The notes under the pieces: model-generated
What the model saw: the letters and a program-made list of their open reading frames with translations, nothing else
Told to the model about the DNA's origin: nothing
Database searches by the model: none
Shown: piece by piece, positions 1 through 8,199 of the stretch
How the letters are laid out: each line of letters begins with the position of its first letter
Numbering within the stretch: the first letter of the stretch is position 1
Source of the DNA: Mikrocytos mackini
Lineage: Eukaryota > Endomyxa > Ascetosporea > Mikrocytida > Mikrocytiidae
Direction: 5' to 3'
DNA: 34,823 bases
Assembly: GCA_030180075.1 (NCBI GenBank)
Contig: JASNJN010000176.1
Location: 1 to 34,823, forward strand
Program-made: the position numbers and the translations under genes

Positions 1-310
1 CTATACTTTCTTGTGCGTTAAAGCCACTTGGGCTACTGCGAGTTATGGCGCTTGCAACGGTACTCTTAGATTTCCTCAGGCGTCTGGCTATCTGACCATA
101 AGACTCTCCCGCGTTACGCAATTCGAGCATTTTTTCGTGCTCGCGGGGCCGAACCTTGCGATAAGTCCGATGTTGTCGAGCATTGGGTGCTGGCCCTGTG
201 GTAGGTTCCGATGCCACGGGTGAGTTTACGGTAACGCTATCGGAATCACTAGCCACATGCTGGTTACTTTGCCTTGTTGGCGGTCGGGTATTGTTGGTTT
301 CTAGTACCAT
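1..310 (-). CDS. Transposase-like protein, N-terminal part (runs off the left edge)
   Basis: The minus strand is open from an ATG at 308-310 to the window edge, about 103 codons without a stop. The first 50 or so residues are polar and low in complexity. They are followed by a basic stretch and a segment reading EKMLELRNAGESYGQIARRL, then KSKSTVASAITR, which has the form of a helix-turn-helix of the Tc1/IS630/IS30 kind (IA-x-x-L, then S-T-V). The catalytic part would lie outside the window. G+C is about half, far above the AT-rich surroundings, and the codons are GC-rich, so recent arrival as a mobile element is my inference. An AT-rich TTTTAATTAAAA stretch sits directly before the ATG. It could instead be another DNA-binding protein with this fold. 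Confidence 0.55.
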   Translation of the reverse strand, partial: MVLETNNTRPPTRQSNQHVASDSDSVTVNSPVASEPTTGPAPNARQHRTYRKVRPREHEKMLELRNAGESYGQIARRLRKSKSTVASAITRSSPSGFNAQESI

Positions 311-532
311 TTTTAATTAAAATATATAATAGTCCCCTCATATATTAAATTTTGAAAATAAATATTGTATATAAAATCCTACAGAATATGAAACTAATAA
401 TACTACATGTCTATCTTCGAAAATTATGCCCATAATTTTATCAATACACTTTAAAACGCTATTCGCAACTATTTTTTTGAAAATAAAAATAACATAAAAA
501 GATTTTATTCACAAAAAATTTCTTCGATTTTC
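311..532. other. AT-rich spacer
   Basis: No coding frame or RNA gene is seen. The sequence drops sharply in G+C compared with 1-310, which makes the base-composition edge of the left-hand element close to its start codon. No terminal inverted repeat could be recognised because the other end of the element is outside the window. Confidence 0.5.
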
Positions 533-682
533 CGTACGAATAATTTTGCAATATCGTACGAATAGTTTTGCAATATCGTACGAATAGTTTTGCAATATCG
601 TACGAACAGTTTTGCAATATCGTACGAACAGTTTTGCAATATCGTACGAAAGTTTTGCAATATCGTACGAATAGTTTTGCAA
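533..682. repeat. 22-bp minisatellite, about 7 copies
   Basis: The unit begins CGTACGAATAG and ends TTTTGCAATAT. Copies start at 533, 555, 577, 599, 621, 643 and 664. The first carries AATAA in place of AATAG, copies 4 and 5 carry AACAG, copy 6 has lost one base (21 bp), and copy 7 is truncated after TTTTGCAA. Each unit contains the palindrome CGTACG. Open frames across it on both strands are by-products of the repeat (22 is not a multiple of 3, yet the unit lacks stops in some frames). It lies about 150 bp upstream of the Sey1 gene start. Confidence 0.95.
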
Positions 683-802
683 ACGTCTATAAAATATTAT
701 TCTACAGGTTACCAACAAAGGGAATATTTCTAACACATGCCTACTTAGCTCGTTTATATATGTCTAAACGTTCAATTTCTATTCCAAACACCCACAATGT
801 GT

Positions 803-833
803 AAATGTTTAAAATTTTAAAATTTTAAAACTT
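803..833 (+). promoter_or_regulatory. AAATTT-like start-proximal motif of the Sey1 gene
   Basis: The bases before the ATG at 834 contain AAAATTTT repeated in tandem and end in AAACTT. Similar AAATTT or TTTTAAATTTT boxes lie within about 60 bases of other starts here, for example 10902 (directly upstream), 27067, 31371 and 33029, and on the minus strand at 5887, 10210 and 31159. Such AAATTT-like boxes are a reported start-proximal signal in microsporidia. That it is the core promoter or start signal here is inference. Confidence 0.5.
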
Positions 834-3170
834 ATGGCAAGAAAGATCGTTTCTCTAATAGACAAGCAAGAAAGTTTCGTTCCCACACATGAAAGCTTCT
901 CGGACACACTTCCCGAAAACGTCGGAACCAACTATATAATTTTCACCATCTCTGGGCCACAATCCTCAGGAAAATCAACTTTATTGAACAACCTCTTCGG
1001 TACAGACTTCAAAACGTTAAACTTAATGGAAGAAGGATTTCATCGGACAACAGAAGGCATCAATTACACGGTCTTGAACGATCCAGTAAACTACAAGATG
1101 CCAATTATGATTTTAGATGTTGAGGGAACAGACTCTAACGACAGGGCTGGCGATTCTCATGTATTCGAAAACAAGATTGCACTGTTCAGCTTATGCATTT
1201 CCCATGTCTTCCTTATAAATATGTGGTTCCGCGATTTAGGCCGTTACAGTGCTTCTGGCGCGTCTCTGTTACGTCGCATTCTGGAAATCAACCTTTCAAC
1301 ATTCGAAACCAAGAAAAGAATATGGCTCGTCTTTGTCATTCGTGATTTCAATCCAGACATAGTTTCCGTTGAAAAAGTTAAGAAACTAATCCTTGACACT
1401 CTGAATATGTGCTGGGAGTCCGCGACAGAAGGAAACAAATACGAGAAGGATATTGCACTAGAAGACATGTTTGAAATTGAGTTCTTAATCCTCCCGGACT
1501 ATTACAAAGAGAAAGCCAAATTCAGCGATTCCGTAGAGCAGTTTAATATAAACTTCCAAAACAGGGTCATACGTTCTTCAAACGTCGCCAATAACAAATG
1601 GATAGGCGGAAACGTTCCTTCCTCTGAGTGCTTCAACTACTGGACAAAACTTTGGGAAAAAATAAGACTACATAAAGATTTAAACTTGCCCAATGAGAGA
1701 AAACTTATTACGATTGTAAAATGTAAGACAATAAAAGAAGAAGTTATGAAGGGACTAAAAGCGCGTACTGATAGGACCAAATCTAAAATTGAAGAAGAGA
1801 GCACAGACGAAATAGTAGCCAATTGTTTAAAGATAAAAGAAGTAATACAAAAAAGTTTCGACTTGTACCAAGAAGAAACTAAGTTTTATGATAAAACGAT
1901 CACAGAGGAATACTTCCATATTCTGTCCAATGAAGTTAGAAAGGAACTCGAATTCTTTGAAAAGTATGTCTTGGATAACTTTGAAAAGCAATTGGAAGGC
2001 TGTGTGACTGAGTTTGACAAAAAAGAGCTGTTTTATTTCCTCAAAGGGGTTTTGAAAGAGAAAGGGAAGACCAAACTTCTATCTGATGATGAAGAAGCAG
2101 AGACAGAAGAGGATTTGAATCAGACTGTCATCGCCAAGGAAGAACCGGGCTTCTACGACCACTTTGTTAACGGCCTTTACGAATTCGCATCGAACCAGAA
2201 AGAATCGTTCGAAAGACAAACTGAACTAAGCATTGAATATGAAGGCAAAGTTATAAGCGTTTTAAATGTAAAAGATAAAATAGAATCAAAATTTCAGGAT
2301 ATAATAAACGACCACTTAGTTGCATTGAAAAAAGAACTCGCTGATTATATTTTCAAAACGATAAATGAGAAATCAAATTATTATTTCCTGGAAACAAAAC
2401 TCAAGAGCTTATTGAACAAATGTCCGGTGGATGCAAATAAACAGCTGATAGGCCTACAAAAAGAACTCTACGAAGATATTGAAGTGAAAATAAACAAAAC
2501 ATTGCTACAGATGGACAATTACATGCACAGTGAGTTAAAATCGAATGACAAAATGATATCAAATACTGAAAGAATAGAAGGATTTTTACACAGTGTTCAA
2601 CAAACTCTGGTTCACAATATAAGGATTTTCATAAAGACATCTTTCGTTTCACGACTTACTCAGCTGTTCGACTTGGAGTATCTGTTCAGCGGGGATAGAC
2701 TTCCTCTTCATTACCCGGACATAACAGCTTCCCGAGCTGCATTTAAAAAAGCGCACACACTCACCTTGTCTAGGTTCGCCGCGTTTAAAACGCTTCCCAT
2801 AATAGGCCCTGTTCATAACCACAGCATGGAAGATCCAGAAAACGAAAACAGGGAAATAGATTTCATAGGACCTGAGAAATATGAGGAAATGAAGGAAAGA
2901 ACGATGCAATACATGAGTGCTAAAGCTGTTGAAGTTGAGCATAACATTGAGTCAAGGAACAAGGTAAGCTACAAGATGCACCCTTTAATGATCCTTTTGT
3001 TAGTTGTTCTAGGTTGGAACGAGTTGATGTACCTGTTAAAGAATCCCCTTCTTGTTTTCATAATAATTGTTGGAGTAGCTATATTCTATGGGATCAGACA
3101 AGTTAATCAATTTAGGAAATACTTCGAAACAAATTATTGGGAACAAATATTAAAGAAAATGAATAATTAA
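834..3170 (+). CDS. SEY1: Sey1/RHD3/atlastin-like dynamin-family GTPase
   Basis: A 778-residue protein of the size expected for Sey1/RHD3. These membrane GTPases mediate homotypic fusion of ER tubules. The G1 P-loop is GPQSSGKST (41-49), the switch I threonines lie in RTTEGIN (about 76-82), G3 is DVEGTD (95-100) and G4 is RD (170-171), as in the atlastin/Sey1 class. A long helical middle part rich in Glu and Lys follows. Near residues 718-755 are two closely spaced hydrophobic segments with a short turn (MILLLVVLGW and LLVFIIIVGVAIFYGI), the usual membrane hairpin, and then a short cytosolic tail. The start is the first ATG, behind the AAATTT box. The gene converges on the endonuclease III gene, and the two stop codons overlap. 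Identity is clear from motif order and architecture. Confidence 0.93.
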   Translation: MARKIVSLIDKQESFVPTHESFSDTLPENVGTNYIIFTISGPQSSGKSTLLNNLFGTDFKTLNLMEEGFHRTTEGINYTVLNDPVNYKMPIMILDVEGTDSNDRAGDSHVFENKIALFSLCISHVFLINMWFRDLGRYSASGASLLRRILEINLSTFETKKRIWLVFVIRDFNPDIVSVEKVKKLILDTLNMCWESATEGNKYEKDIALEDMFEIEFLILPDYYKEKAKFSDSVEQFNINFQNRVIRSSNVANNKWIGGNVPSSECFNYWTKLWEKIRLHKDLNLPNERKLITIVKCKTIKEEVMKGLKARTDRTKSKIEEESTDEIVANCLKIKEVIQKSFDLYQEETKFYDKTITEEYFHILSNEVRKELEFFEKYVLDNFEKQLEGCVTEFDKKELFYFLKGVLKEKGKTKLLSDDEEAETEEDLNQTVIAKEEPGFYDHFVNGLYEFASNQKESFERQTELSIEYEGKVISVLNVKDKIESKFQDIINDHLVALKKELADYIFKTINEKSNYYFLETKLKSLLNKCPVDANKQLIGLQKELYEDIEVKINKTLLQMDNYMHSELKSNDKMISNTERIEGFLHSVQQTLVHNIRIFIKTSFVSRLTQLFDLEYLFSGDRLPLHYPDITASRAAFKKAHTLTLSRFAAFKTLPIIGPVHNHSMEDPENENREIDFIGPEKYEEMKERTMQYMSAKAVEVEHNIESRNKVSYKMHPLMILLLVVLGWNELMYLLKNPLLVFIIIVGVAIFYGIRQVNQFRKYFETNYWEQILKKMNN

Positions 3171-3877
3171 AGATTATTGGCATTGTTATAATATTTGCAG
3201 CACTCTTTTAATTTGCAAATAGAACAGGAAGGAGACCTGGTTTTGCATACTGTTTGTCCATATCCAACAAGTGTCCAGTTCAAGTATTCCCAATCTTCGA
3301 TGTCGAACAGGCTCTCCAAAGCTACTCTGGTTTTTTCTGGGGTCTTAGTAGACACCCACCCTAATCGATTGCTAATCTTATGTACATGTGTGTCGACAGA
3401 AATACCACAAACTTTTCCCCAACAGATCTTCATGGCTAAAATGGCTATTTTATTCCCAACTCCGGGTAACTCAAGCATACCTTTTATAGTTTGGGGCAAA
3501 TCTCCATTGTATTTTTCAGTGATAATTTTACAAGATTGTAGTAAATTCTTTGTCTTCGTTTTGTAGTACAAACATGGCTTCAAGATTTCTTCTAAAACTT
3601 GAATTTTCGTGTTAATAACGTTCAAAGGAGTCAAGTCACCAAGCTGTTCTATTAATGCCAAATAGGTTGCATGCGTGGCTTGGTCTTTAGTTTGTGGAGA
3701 AAGTAAAAGCTTTATAAAGTAATGAAATCGTTTTTGCTTTTCAAAAGATTCTTCATTATCTTTATGGTTTTCCAAAACTATTACAAACCCACCCATTGAA
3801 TCAAGTGGTGCATTTCTAGCGGCCCCACTTTTCCTTTCTTCCATCATAACTTGTAGTTGTTGTTTAGGACTAATCAT
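3167..3877 (-). CDS. NTH1: Endonuclease III-like DNA glycosylase/AP lyase
   Basis: A 236-residue protein. Endonuclease III removes oxidised pyrimidines and nicks the abasic site in base-excision repair. The helix-hairpin-helix is LPGVGNKIA, with the lysine at the catalytic position of the family. VDTHVHKISNRLGW supplies the catalytic aspartate. The C-terminus has four cysteines spaced C-x6-C-x2-C-x5-C (CKTRSPSCSICKLKECC), so the 4Fe-4S cluster site is intact. The N-terminal extension of about 40 residues is short and shows no obvious targeting signal. The stop codon on the minus strand (3167-3169) overlaps the Sey1 stop (3168-3170). The upstream bases read CTTTCTAAATT directly before the ATG, matching the AAATTT box. 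Confidence 0.95.
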   Translation of the reverse strand: MISPKQQLQVMMEERKSGAARNAPLDSMGGFVIVLENHKDNEESFEKQKRFHYFIKLLLSPQTKDQATHATYLALIEQLGDLTPLNVINTKIQVLEEILKPCLYYKTKTKNLLQSCKIITEKYNGDLPQTIKGMLELPGVGNKIAILAMKICWGKVCGISVDTHVHKISNRLGWVSTKTPEKTRVALESLFDIEDWEYLNWTLVGYGQTVCKTRSPSCSICKLKECCKYYNNANNL

Positions 3878-3931
3878 AATTTAGAAAGTTAAATCCACAA
3901 ACCCAATCAAAATCAAAGTATTCAATACCAA

Positions 3932-5887
3932 TTAATTACCGCCCTTTTCTATATCCTTGTTGGCTTCTGCAAATTTCTTTATGGATTTCTTCCCGTATAG
4001 TTTGATATCGTTTAGGTTTTTGTATTCTACTTTACAAGTCTCTTTATTGTAATTATTGTACAAAGCTTCCTGTTTTTTAATTAAAGTTTTGTCCTTTTTG
4101 AACACGCGCACAAACAGCTTCTTATGTTTCTCTCGGCTCGTTTTATGAGCCAAACCCAGTCCATCAAAGCAAATATACCCGCCCAACGGAAGAACGTACT
4201 GTTCGTGCAGTCTCGTAATTCTCTTGGTCTCCGCATAGCAGAACAAGGTTGTATCCATCACAGACTCGAGCCCGATGAAAACGAGATTGCTGCAAAAATA
4301 CATCATAATCCCCACCACTAGGAAATCGAGTATGGGTAGGGAAACAATCACGTCTTCTAGAAAGCTATCTCTGCTTATGTTTCCTGACTGAAGCATTAGG
4401 GTGACATTGAACGGCCTGTATATCGTCGAGTAGATTACTATACAAGTGAACGAAGCTGTCAGATTGAATACGCACCTTAGTCCTGCGCCGATTTTTCTGA
4501 GTTGGTAAAGGCTTCCGTATATCGCCGTTTTATTTTCAATGTTTCTATAGCTAGTATTCAGAAAATCACTTCCGGAAACAGCTACCCAAACCAGGTTTAT
4601 TTTGTCGAACATCCTCTTCCCTAGCTTGGTGATCTTCATGTTGCAAGTTAGGCACATCAAATTTGTGAGAATGGTCTGCATGAAAATGTTCTTTTTCCCT
4701 GCGACAATGTTTGAAAGTCCGATTATAAACTGTAGAATTGTGTACACGAATATATTCCCAATCGAAATTATGAAAATAGTCCCCGAATTCCAAAGTAATC
4801 TGAATATACAAATGTAAGACTTTTTGAAAGGAACAAAGTCGAAGTCCTTGTTGTACTTTACAATTGACATTATGTAGATGATGTAAATGGTCTGTGCTAT
4901 ATTCGTGTATATAAAACAGTTAGTGAAGTTGGATAGAACAAGGCCGCTGAAGCAAGCGTATAAACTCATTAAGATGAACTTTGTGTAATTGTCCTCTCCT
5001 GTCGTCATGTAGTAAGGGTCGAGTATAATGCACAGTAAATTATAGTACACATAAATCACTAAAAACACTTTCAGCATTAGTATGTAAGGAAGGTTGGCCA
5101 CTATGGACATGTTTACTTTTTGTAGTTTACTCGCTGTTGTTTGATAGAATTGGAACACCTTTTGATGTTTAACTACGTACGCCACCATGTTCAACATGCA
5201 CGAGAATATATAGCCCGATGCAATGAGAAACAGAGTCATGCTCGCTATCCTAAAGGTAGTAAATGCTTGACTTTTCGATATGTAGTAGAAACTCACGGTC
5301 CTAGTCACAGTTGTAGTTATGAAGAGACAGATAAGAAGGAAGAGCCAGCCCGGCAAGATCAGAGTAAATAAGAAGTACCTGTTGTATAGGAACATAAATA
5401 AGAATAGAACATTAAGGATCGTTATGGCAGCTATAGTAAGTATGATTAAAGATTTGTTATAGAGTAAAGAAAGGTAGAATTGCTTCGTTAGGAAAGATAA
5501 GTGAGCCTTAAATGAGTACCAGGCCTTCATAGTGTTTCCCTGTTTTACCGTTGTGTAGTATTCAACCGTAGGGATTTTGTCTTCGAAGTTTTCTCGTATC
5601 TCTTTGAGTAAATTGATTGTGTTCAGGTCTAATACGATATCTTTGGGGTCTATTATCTTCTTGCCCAGAGTAAACACAATAGAACTGTTAGTTTCGATCG
5701 CTTCGTTAAATCCATATTTGGTGCTGTCGATGAAAAACCATTTTAGTAAGCCTATTGAACAAATAAATCCCACAAGAAGTATGAACATTATAATATCGGT
5801 CAAAACTCGCTTTTTGTTGTATATTAATGAAGTTTGATTGAAGTCGGGCCCTTTGGTTATTATCGAGACCCCTAGAAAGCTGTCCAT
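3932..5887 (-). CDS. Choline transporter-like (CTL/Pns1) multi-pass membrane protein
   Basis: A 651-residue protein with about ten hydrophobic segments. The N-terminus has KGPDFNQTSLIYNKKRVLTD followed by a membrane helix, as in CTL/SLC44 proteins (a KGP-R-CTD style entry). In the C-terminal half, NKTAIYGSLYQLRKIG matches the family block around N-A-y-ia-i-G-x-x-F-x-x-S-a-k. SVMDTTLFCYAETKR matches the terminal VDT-lFlCf-ED block. Family members are proposed to move choline or related solutes, and yeast Pns1 has no settled function, so the substrate is open. The tail after the last helix is basic. A divergent promoter region separates it from the E2 gene. A second, shorter family member lies at 8200-9579. 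Family assignment rests on recalled motifs, not on a profile search. Confidence 0.75.
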   Translation of the reverse strand: MDSFLGVSIITKGPDFNQTSLIYNKKRVLTDIIMFILLVGFICSIGLLKWFFIDSTKYGFNEAIETNSSIVFTLGKKIIDPKDIVLDLNTINLLKEIRENFEDKIPTVEYYTTVKQGNTMKAWYSFKAHLSFLTKQFYLSLLYNKSLIILTIAAITILNVLFLFMFLYNRYFLFTLILPGWLFLLICLFITTTVTRTVSFYYISKSQAFTTFRIASMTLFLIASGYIFSCMLNMVAYVVKHQKVFQFYQTTASKLQKVNMSIVANLPYILMLKVFLVIYVYYNLLCIILDPYYMTTGEDNYTKFILMSLYACFSGLVLSNFTNCFIYTNIAQTIYIIYIMSIVKYNKDFDFVPFKKSYICIFRLLWNSGTIFIISIGNIFVYTILQFIIGLSNIVAGKKNIFMQTILTNLMCLTCNMKITKLGKRMFDKINLVWVAVSGSDFLNTSYRNIENKTAIYGSLYQLRKIGAGLRCVFNLTASFTCIVIYSTIYRPFNVTLMLQSGNISRDSFLEDVIVSLPILDFLVVGIMMYFCSNLVFIGLESVMDTTLFCYAETKRITRLHEQYVLPLGGYICFDGLGLAHKTSREKHKKLFVRVFKKDKTLIKKQEALYNNYNKETCKVEYKNLNDIKLYGKKSIKKFAEANKDIEKGGN

Positions 5888-6313
5888 ATATCTTCGTTTT
5901 TAAAAGTAAAATTTGAAATACGGAAAATTGAACTCCGTTTTTATGCACGCATGGAATAAATAAGTGATTGAATCAGTTTGATGAATATAGTTAAAATAGA
6001 TGAACCAATAAAACAAAAATGTTGAAATAAGACCACACGTCTCTGAATCAAGACAAAAGGTTGAAAACACTTCTAAAGTTTTTAAAGTTTATTTTTTGGC
6101 CAATTCTTTCGAATAGTAACCACGGCTCGAATATCTATGGTGAAACACGAGAAACGAAACGAACGTTTTTAATTTTCATGTAATATACCTAAATCTACAT
6201 AGCATATCGGTTATAATGTATACAGATGACATGGCTTGAGTATACTCTTGTTTGTGATATTTGTTCACATAAATCCTAAAAGTTAAATTTTTGAAAATAT
6301 AGAAGTTGAAGCC
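5888..6313. other. Divergent intergenic region between the CTL-like and E2 genes
   Basis: No coding frame is supported. Each end carries an AAATTT-like box before a start codon: on the minus strand CAAATTTTACTTTTAAAAAC ahead of 5887, and on the plus strand GTTAAATTTTTGAAAATAT ahead of 6314. It probably holds both promoters. Confidence 0.5.
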
Positions 6314-6781
6314 ATGAGTCCCAGAACCAAGCGAATACAAAAAGAACTTCAAGATCTTCGAAACGATTCACCAAAGAATATTTCCGTAGGCCCAGTTACT
6401 GACACAGACATAGAAAATTGGAGAGGGATCATTATTGGCCCTGAGGGCACACCATACGAAGGTGGATTCTTTTTACTTGAGATATCGTTCCCACAGAACT
6501 ATCCACACGTAGCCCCCAAGATTACATTCAAAACAAAGATCTACCACTGCAATGTAAACTCATTCGGTTCTATCTGTTTGGACATCCTAAAAGACCAATG
6601 GAGCCCTGCTTTGACCGTCACTAAGGCATTGTTATCTATTTCAGCCTTACTTTGCGCACCAAATCCGGAAGATCCATTTATTATCGAAATAGCGAAGTTG
6701 TATGCGGACAACAAGACAGAACATGACAATGAAGCGAGAAGGTGGACGAGAGATTTTGCAAGACCAGAGAATTTGTCTTAA
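6314..6781 (+). CDS. Ubiquitin-conjugating enzyme E2, UBC4/UBC5 type
   Basis: A 155-residue single UBC domain. E2 enzymes carry ubiquitin as a thioester and pass it to substrates with an E3 partner. The active-site block GSICLDILKDQWSPALTV places the catalytic cysteine at residue 88, and the C-terminal LLCAPNPEDPF block is the UBC4/5 signature. GPEGTPYEGGFF is the usual central loop. The HPN triplet upstream of the cysteine reads HCN (78-80): the functional asparagine is kept but proline is replaced by cysteine. The start is the first ATG after an AAATTT-like box. The next gene downstream, on the same strand, is separated by more than 800 bp. Confidence 0.93.
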   Translation: MSPRTKRIQKELQDLRNDSPKNISVGPVTDTDIENWRGIIIGPEGTPYEGGFFLLEISFPQNYPHVAPKITFKTKIYHCNVNSFGSICLDILKDQWSPALTVTKALLSISALLCAPNPEDPFIIEIAKLYADNKTEHDNEARRWTRDFARPENLS

Positions 6782-7320
6782 ATAACTAACCAAAGAAATA
6801 TTTGTGATAGATAAATCAGAAATGGGTAATACATTATAGTTACCGTGTATCTGTTCTTGAATTATCTATTTCCATTCGAAATATTGTTCTTAAAACTCAT
6901 CATGGGTTTGTAATATTAGCCTGTTTGATTTTAATAAATTCAATATTTCAGTATATTTCAATAAGGACAATTTAACAAAAAGAATCAGTATGTTTATTCA
7001 GTAATAAATTGATTTTTTTGTTAGATTTGTGCATGTTACCCATATCCGGTAAACATTTAGAGCATGCCATTCTATGTAATGCCATAAAATTGCAGCTATG
7101 TGTCTTTAAGGATTTAGAGGCAGCGTTCTTTCAACAAACCACAAATCGATACTTTTTTATTCCGTGGAAAATTTCCGGTCTATTTCCTTATATCTCGGTT
7201 GAAGTGGTAAAATAAGCGACTGATTTAAAGAATAGTAGTTGTGTTGGTTAATTGAGATATAATGTCTACTGTGAAAATTCAAAAATTAAAAACTTAAGCG
7301 AAATATACAAACCCAAATTA
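6782..7320. other. AT-rich spacer
   Basis: The sequence holds the 3' flank of the E2 gene. A 68-codon frame at 7009-7215 shows no recognisable domain, has no AAATTT box and resembles random open sequence, so it is not called as a gene. Confidence 0.5.
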
Positions 7321-7608
7321 TGATCAAATTTTAAAGACATTTTTTTTGTTTAATTTGAATTGTAAATAATGTTCTAGAGCAAAACTAACATGTTTGACTT
7401 CTTTTGCAAGCGATCTGATGGTTTTTCGGAAAATACTACCAAAATTGGGTGAAATTTTTTTTGAAAAGTTAAATTTTGCAGCAAAAATGTACGATTTTGT
7501 TGTCATGGGCGAAATGAATAACAAAAACAACTCAAATCTATGTAAAACCTTGAATAAAACCATTATTGATTCATAAATTGTATTAAAAATGTCTTTAAAA
7601 TTCGATCA
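7321..7608. repeat. Decayed inverted-repeat (foldback/MITE-like) element
   Basis: The left arm near 7322-7344 reads GATCAAATTTTAAAGACATT and the right arm near 7585-7608 reads AATGTCTTTAAAATTCGATC, its near-exact inverse. Weaker inverse similarity continues inward for roughly 50 bases and more (TTGTAAATAATG against CATTATTGATTCATAAATT). Frames on both strands inside it mirror each other and are not called as genes. No convincing target-site duplication was seen. It ends only about 33 bp before the ATG at 7642, so its right arm may supply that gene's AAATTT-like box. Confidence 0.6.
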
Positions 7609-7641
7609 TTATTTGCCAAAATACTACACGCAAAACTTAAA

Positions 7642-7950
7642 ATGCTCCAGGACGACGCAGAGGCAATAAGAGCACGCCACCAAGGAATGAATCCCAGATC
7701 GGGATCTTGGGATTTAACAAGAAAGAACATGCCCAAAATTATTCTGTTTCTAGTGTTAGTCTTCTTAACTTTCGCTATTTACATGTTTGTGGATCGAGAA
7801 AACAAAAAGAATGCCCAAATGATTATTGGAAAACATATTAGAGACGCCAAGATTCAGAGTAGATTTTCGGAGAAGCTGGTAAACAATGTTGTGAATTTTA
7901 TCAATAACATACCATTTATTGCTAAAAATAGCCCAGCCAAAAGTGATTGA
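7642..7950 (+). CDS. Small single-pass membrane protein, unknown function
   Basis: A 102-residue protein. The first 30 residues are polar and charged. One clear membrane segment follows (IILFLVLVFLTFAIYMFV, about 33-50), flanked by Arg/Lys before and Asp-Arg-Glu-Lys-Lys after. The rest is soluble and basic, with a possible amphipathic helix near NNVVNFINNI. I do not recognise a family. The AT-rich flanks, the position between conserved genes on the same strand and an ATG preceded by TTTAAAATTCG support a real gene. A tail-anchor or SNARE-like role is unlikely because the membrane segment is near the N-terminus. Confidence 0.65.
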   Translation: MLQDDAEAIRARHQGMNPRSGSWDLTRKNMPKIILFLVLVFLTFAIYMFVDRENKKNAQMIIGKHIRDAKIQSRFSEKLVNNVVNFINNIPFIAKNSPAKSD

Positions 7951-8199
7951 TATTTTCCCTTCAAGTGTACACAACTACAAAACAATTAAATAAAGTAAAT
8001 GTCATAAATTATCAATTTAAAATTCCAATGTGATAGTTTGGTGTAGATTATACATGTAAATACATAATAGAGAAATTGGGTTTGTTTAAAATTAGCCGAA
8101 ATACAAAATATATAAACATCACAACTTTGTAGCTAAAATCTCAACATTTTTATTTTGTAAATTTAGATTTTATTTTCAAACTCAATTTCCAAGACTACC

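Noticed and set aside
509-804. Open frames on both strands across the minisatellite
   Set aside because: They arise from the repeated 22-bp unit, are repetitive in sequence and have no recognisable domain.
7009-7215. 68-codon plus-strand frame downstream of the E2 gene
   Set aside because: No domain, no start box and composition like random AT-rich sequence.
7324-7576. Frames on both strands inside the foldback element
   Set aside because: They mirror each other because of the inverted repeat and show no protein features.
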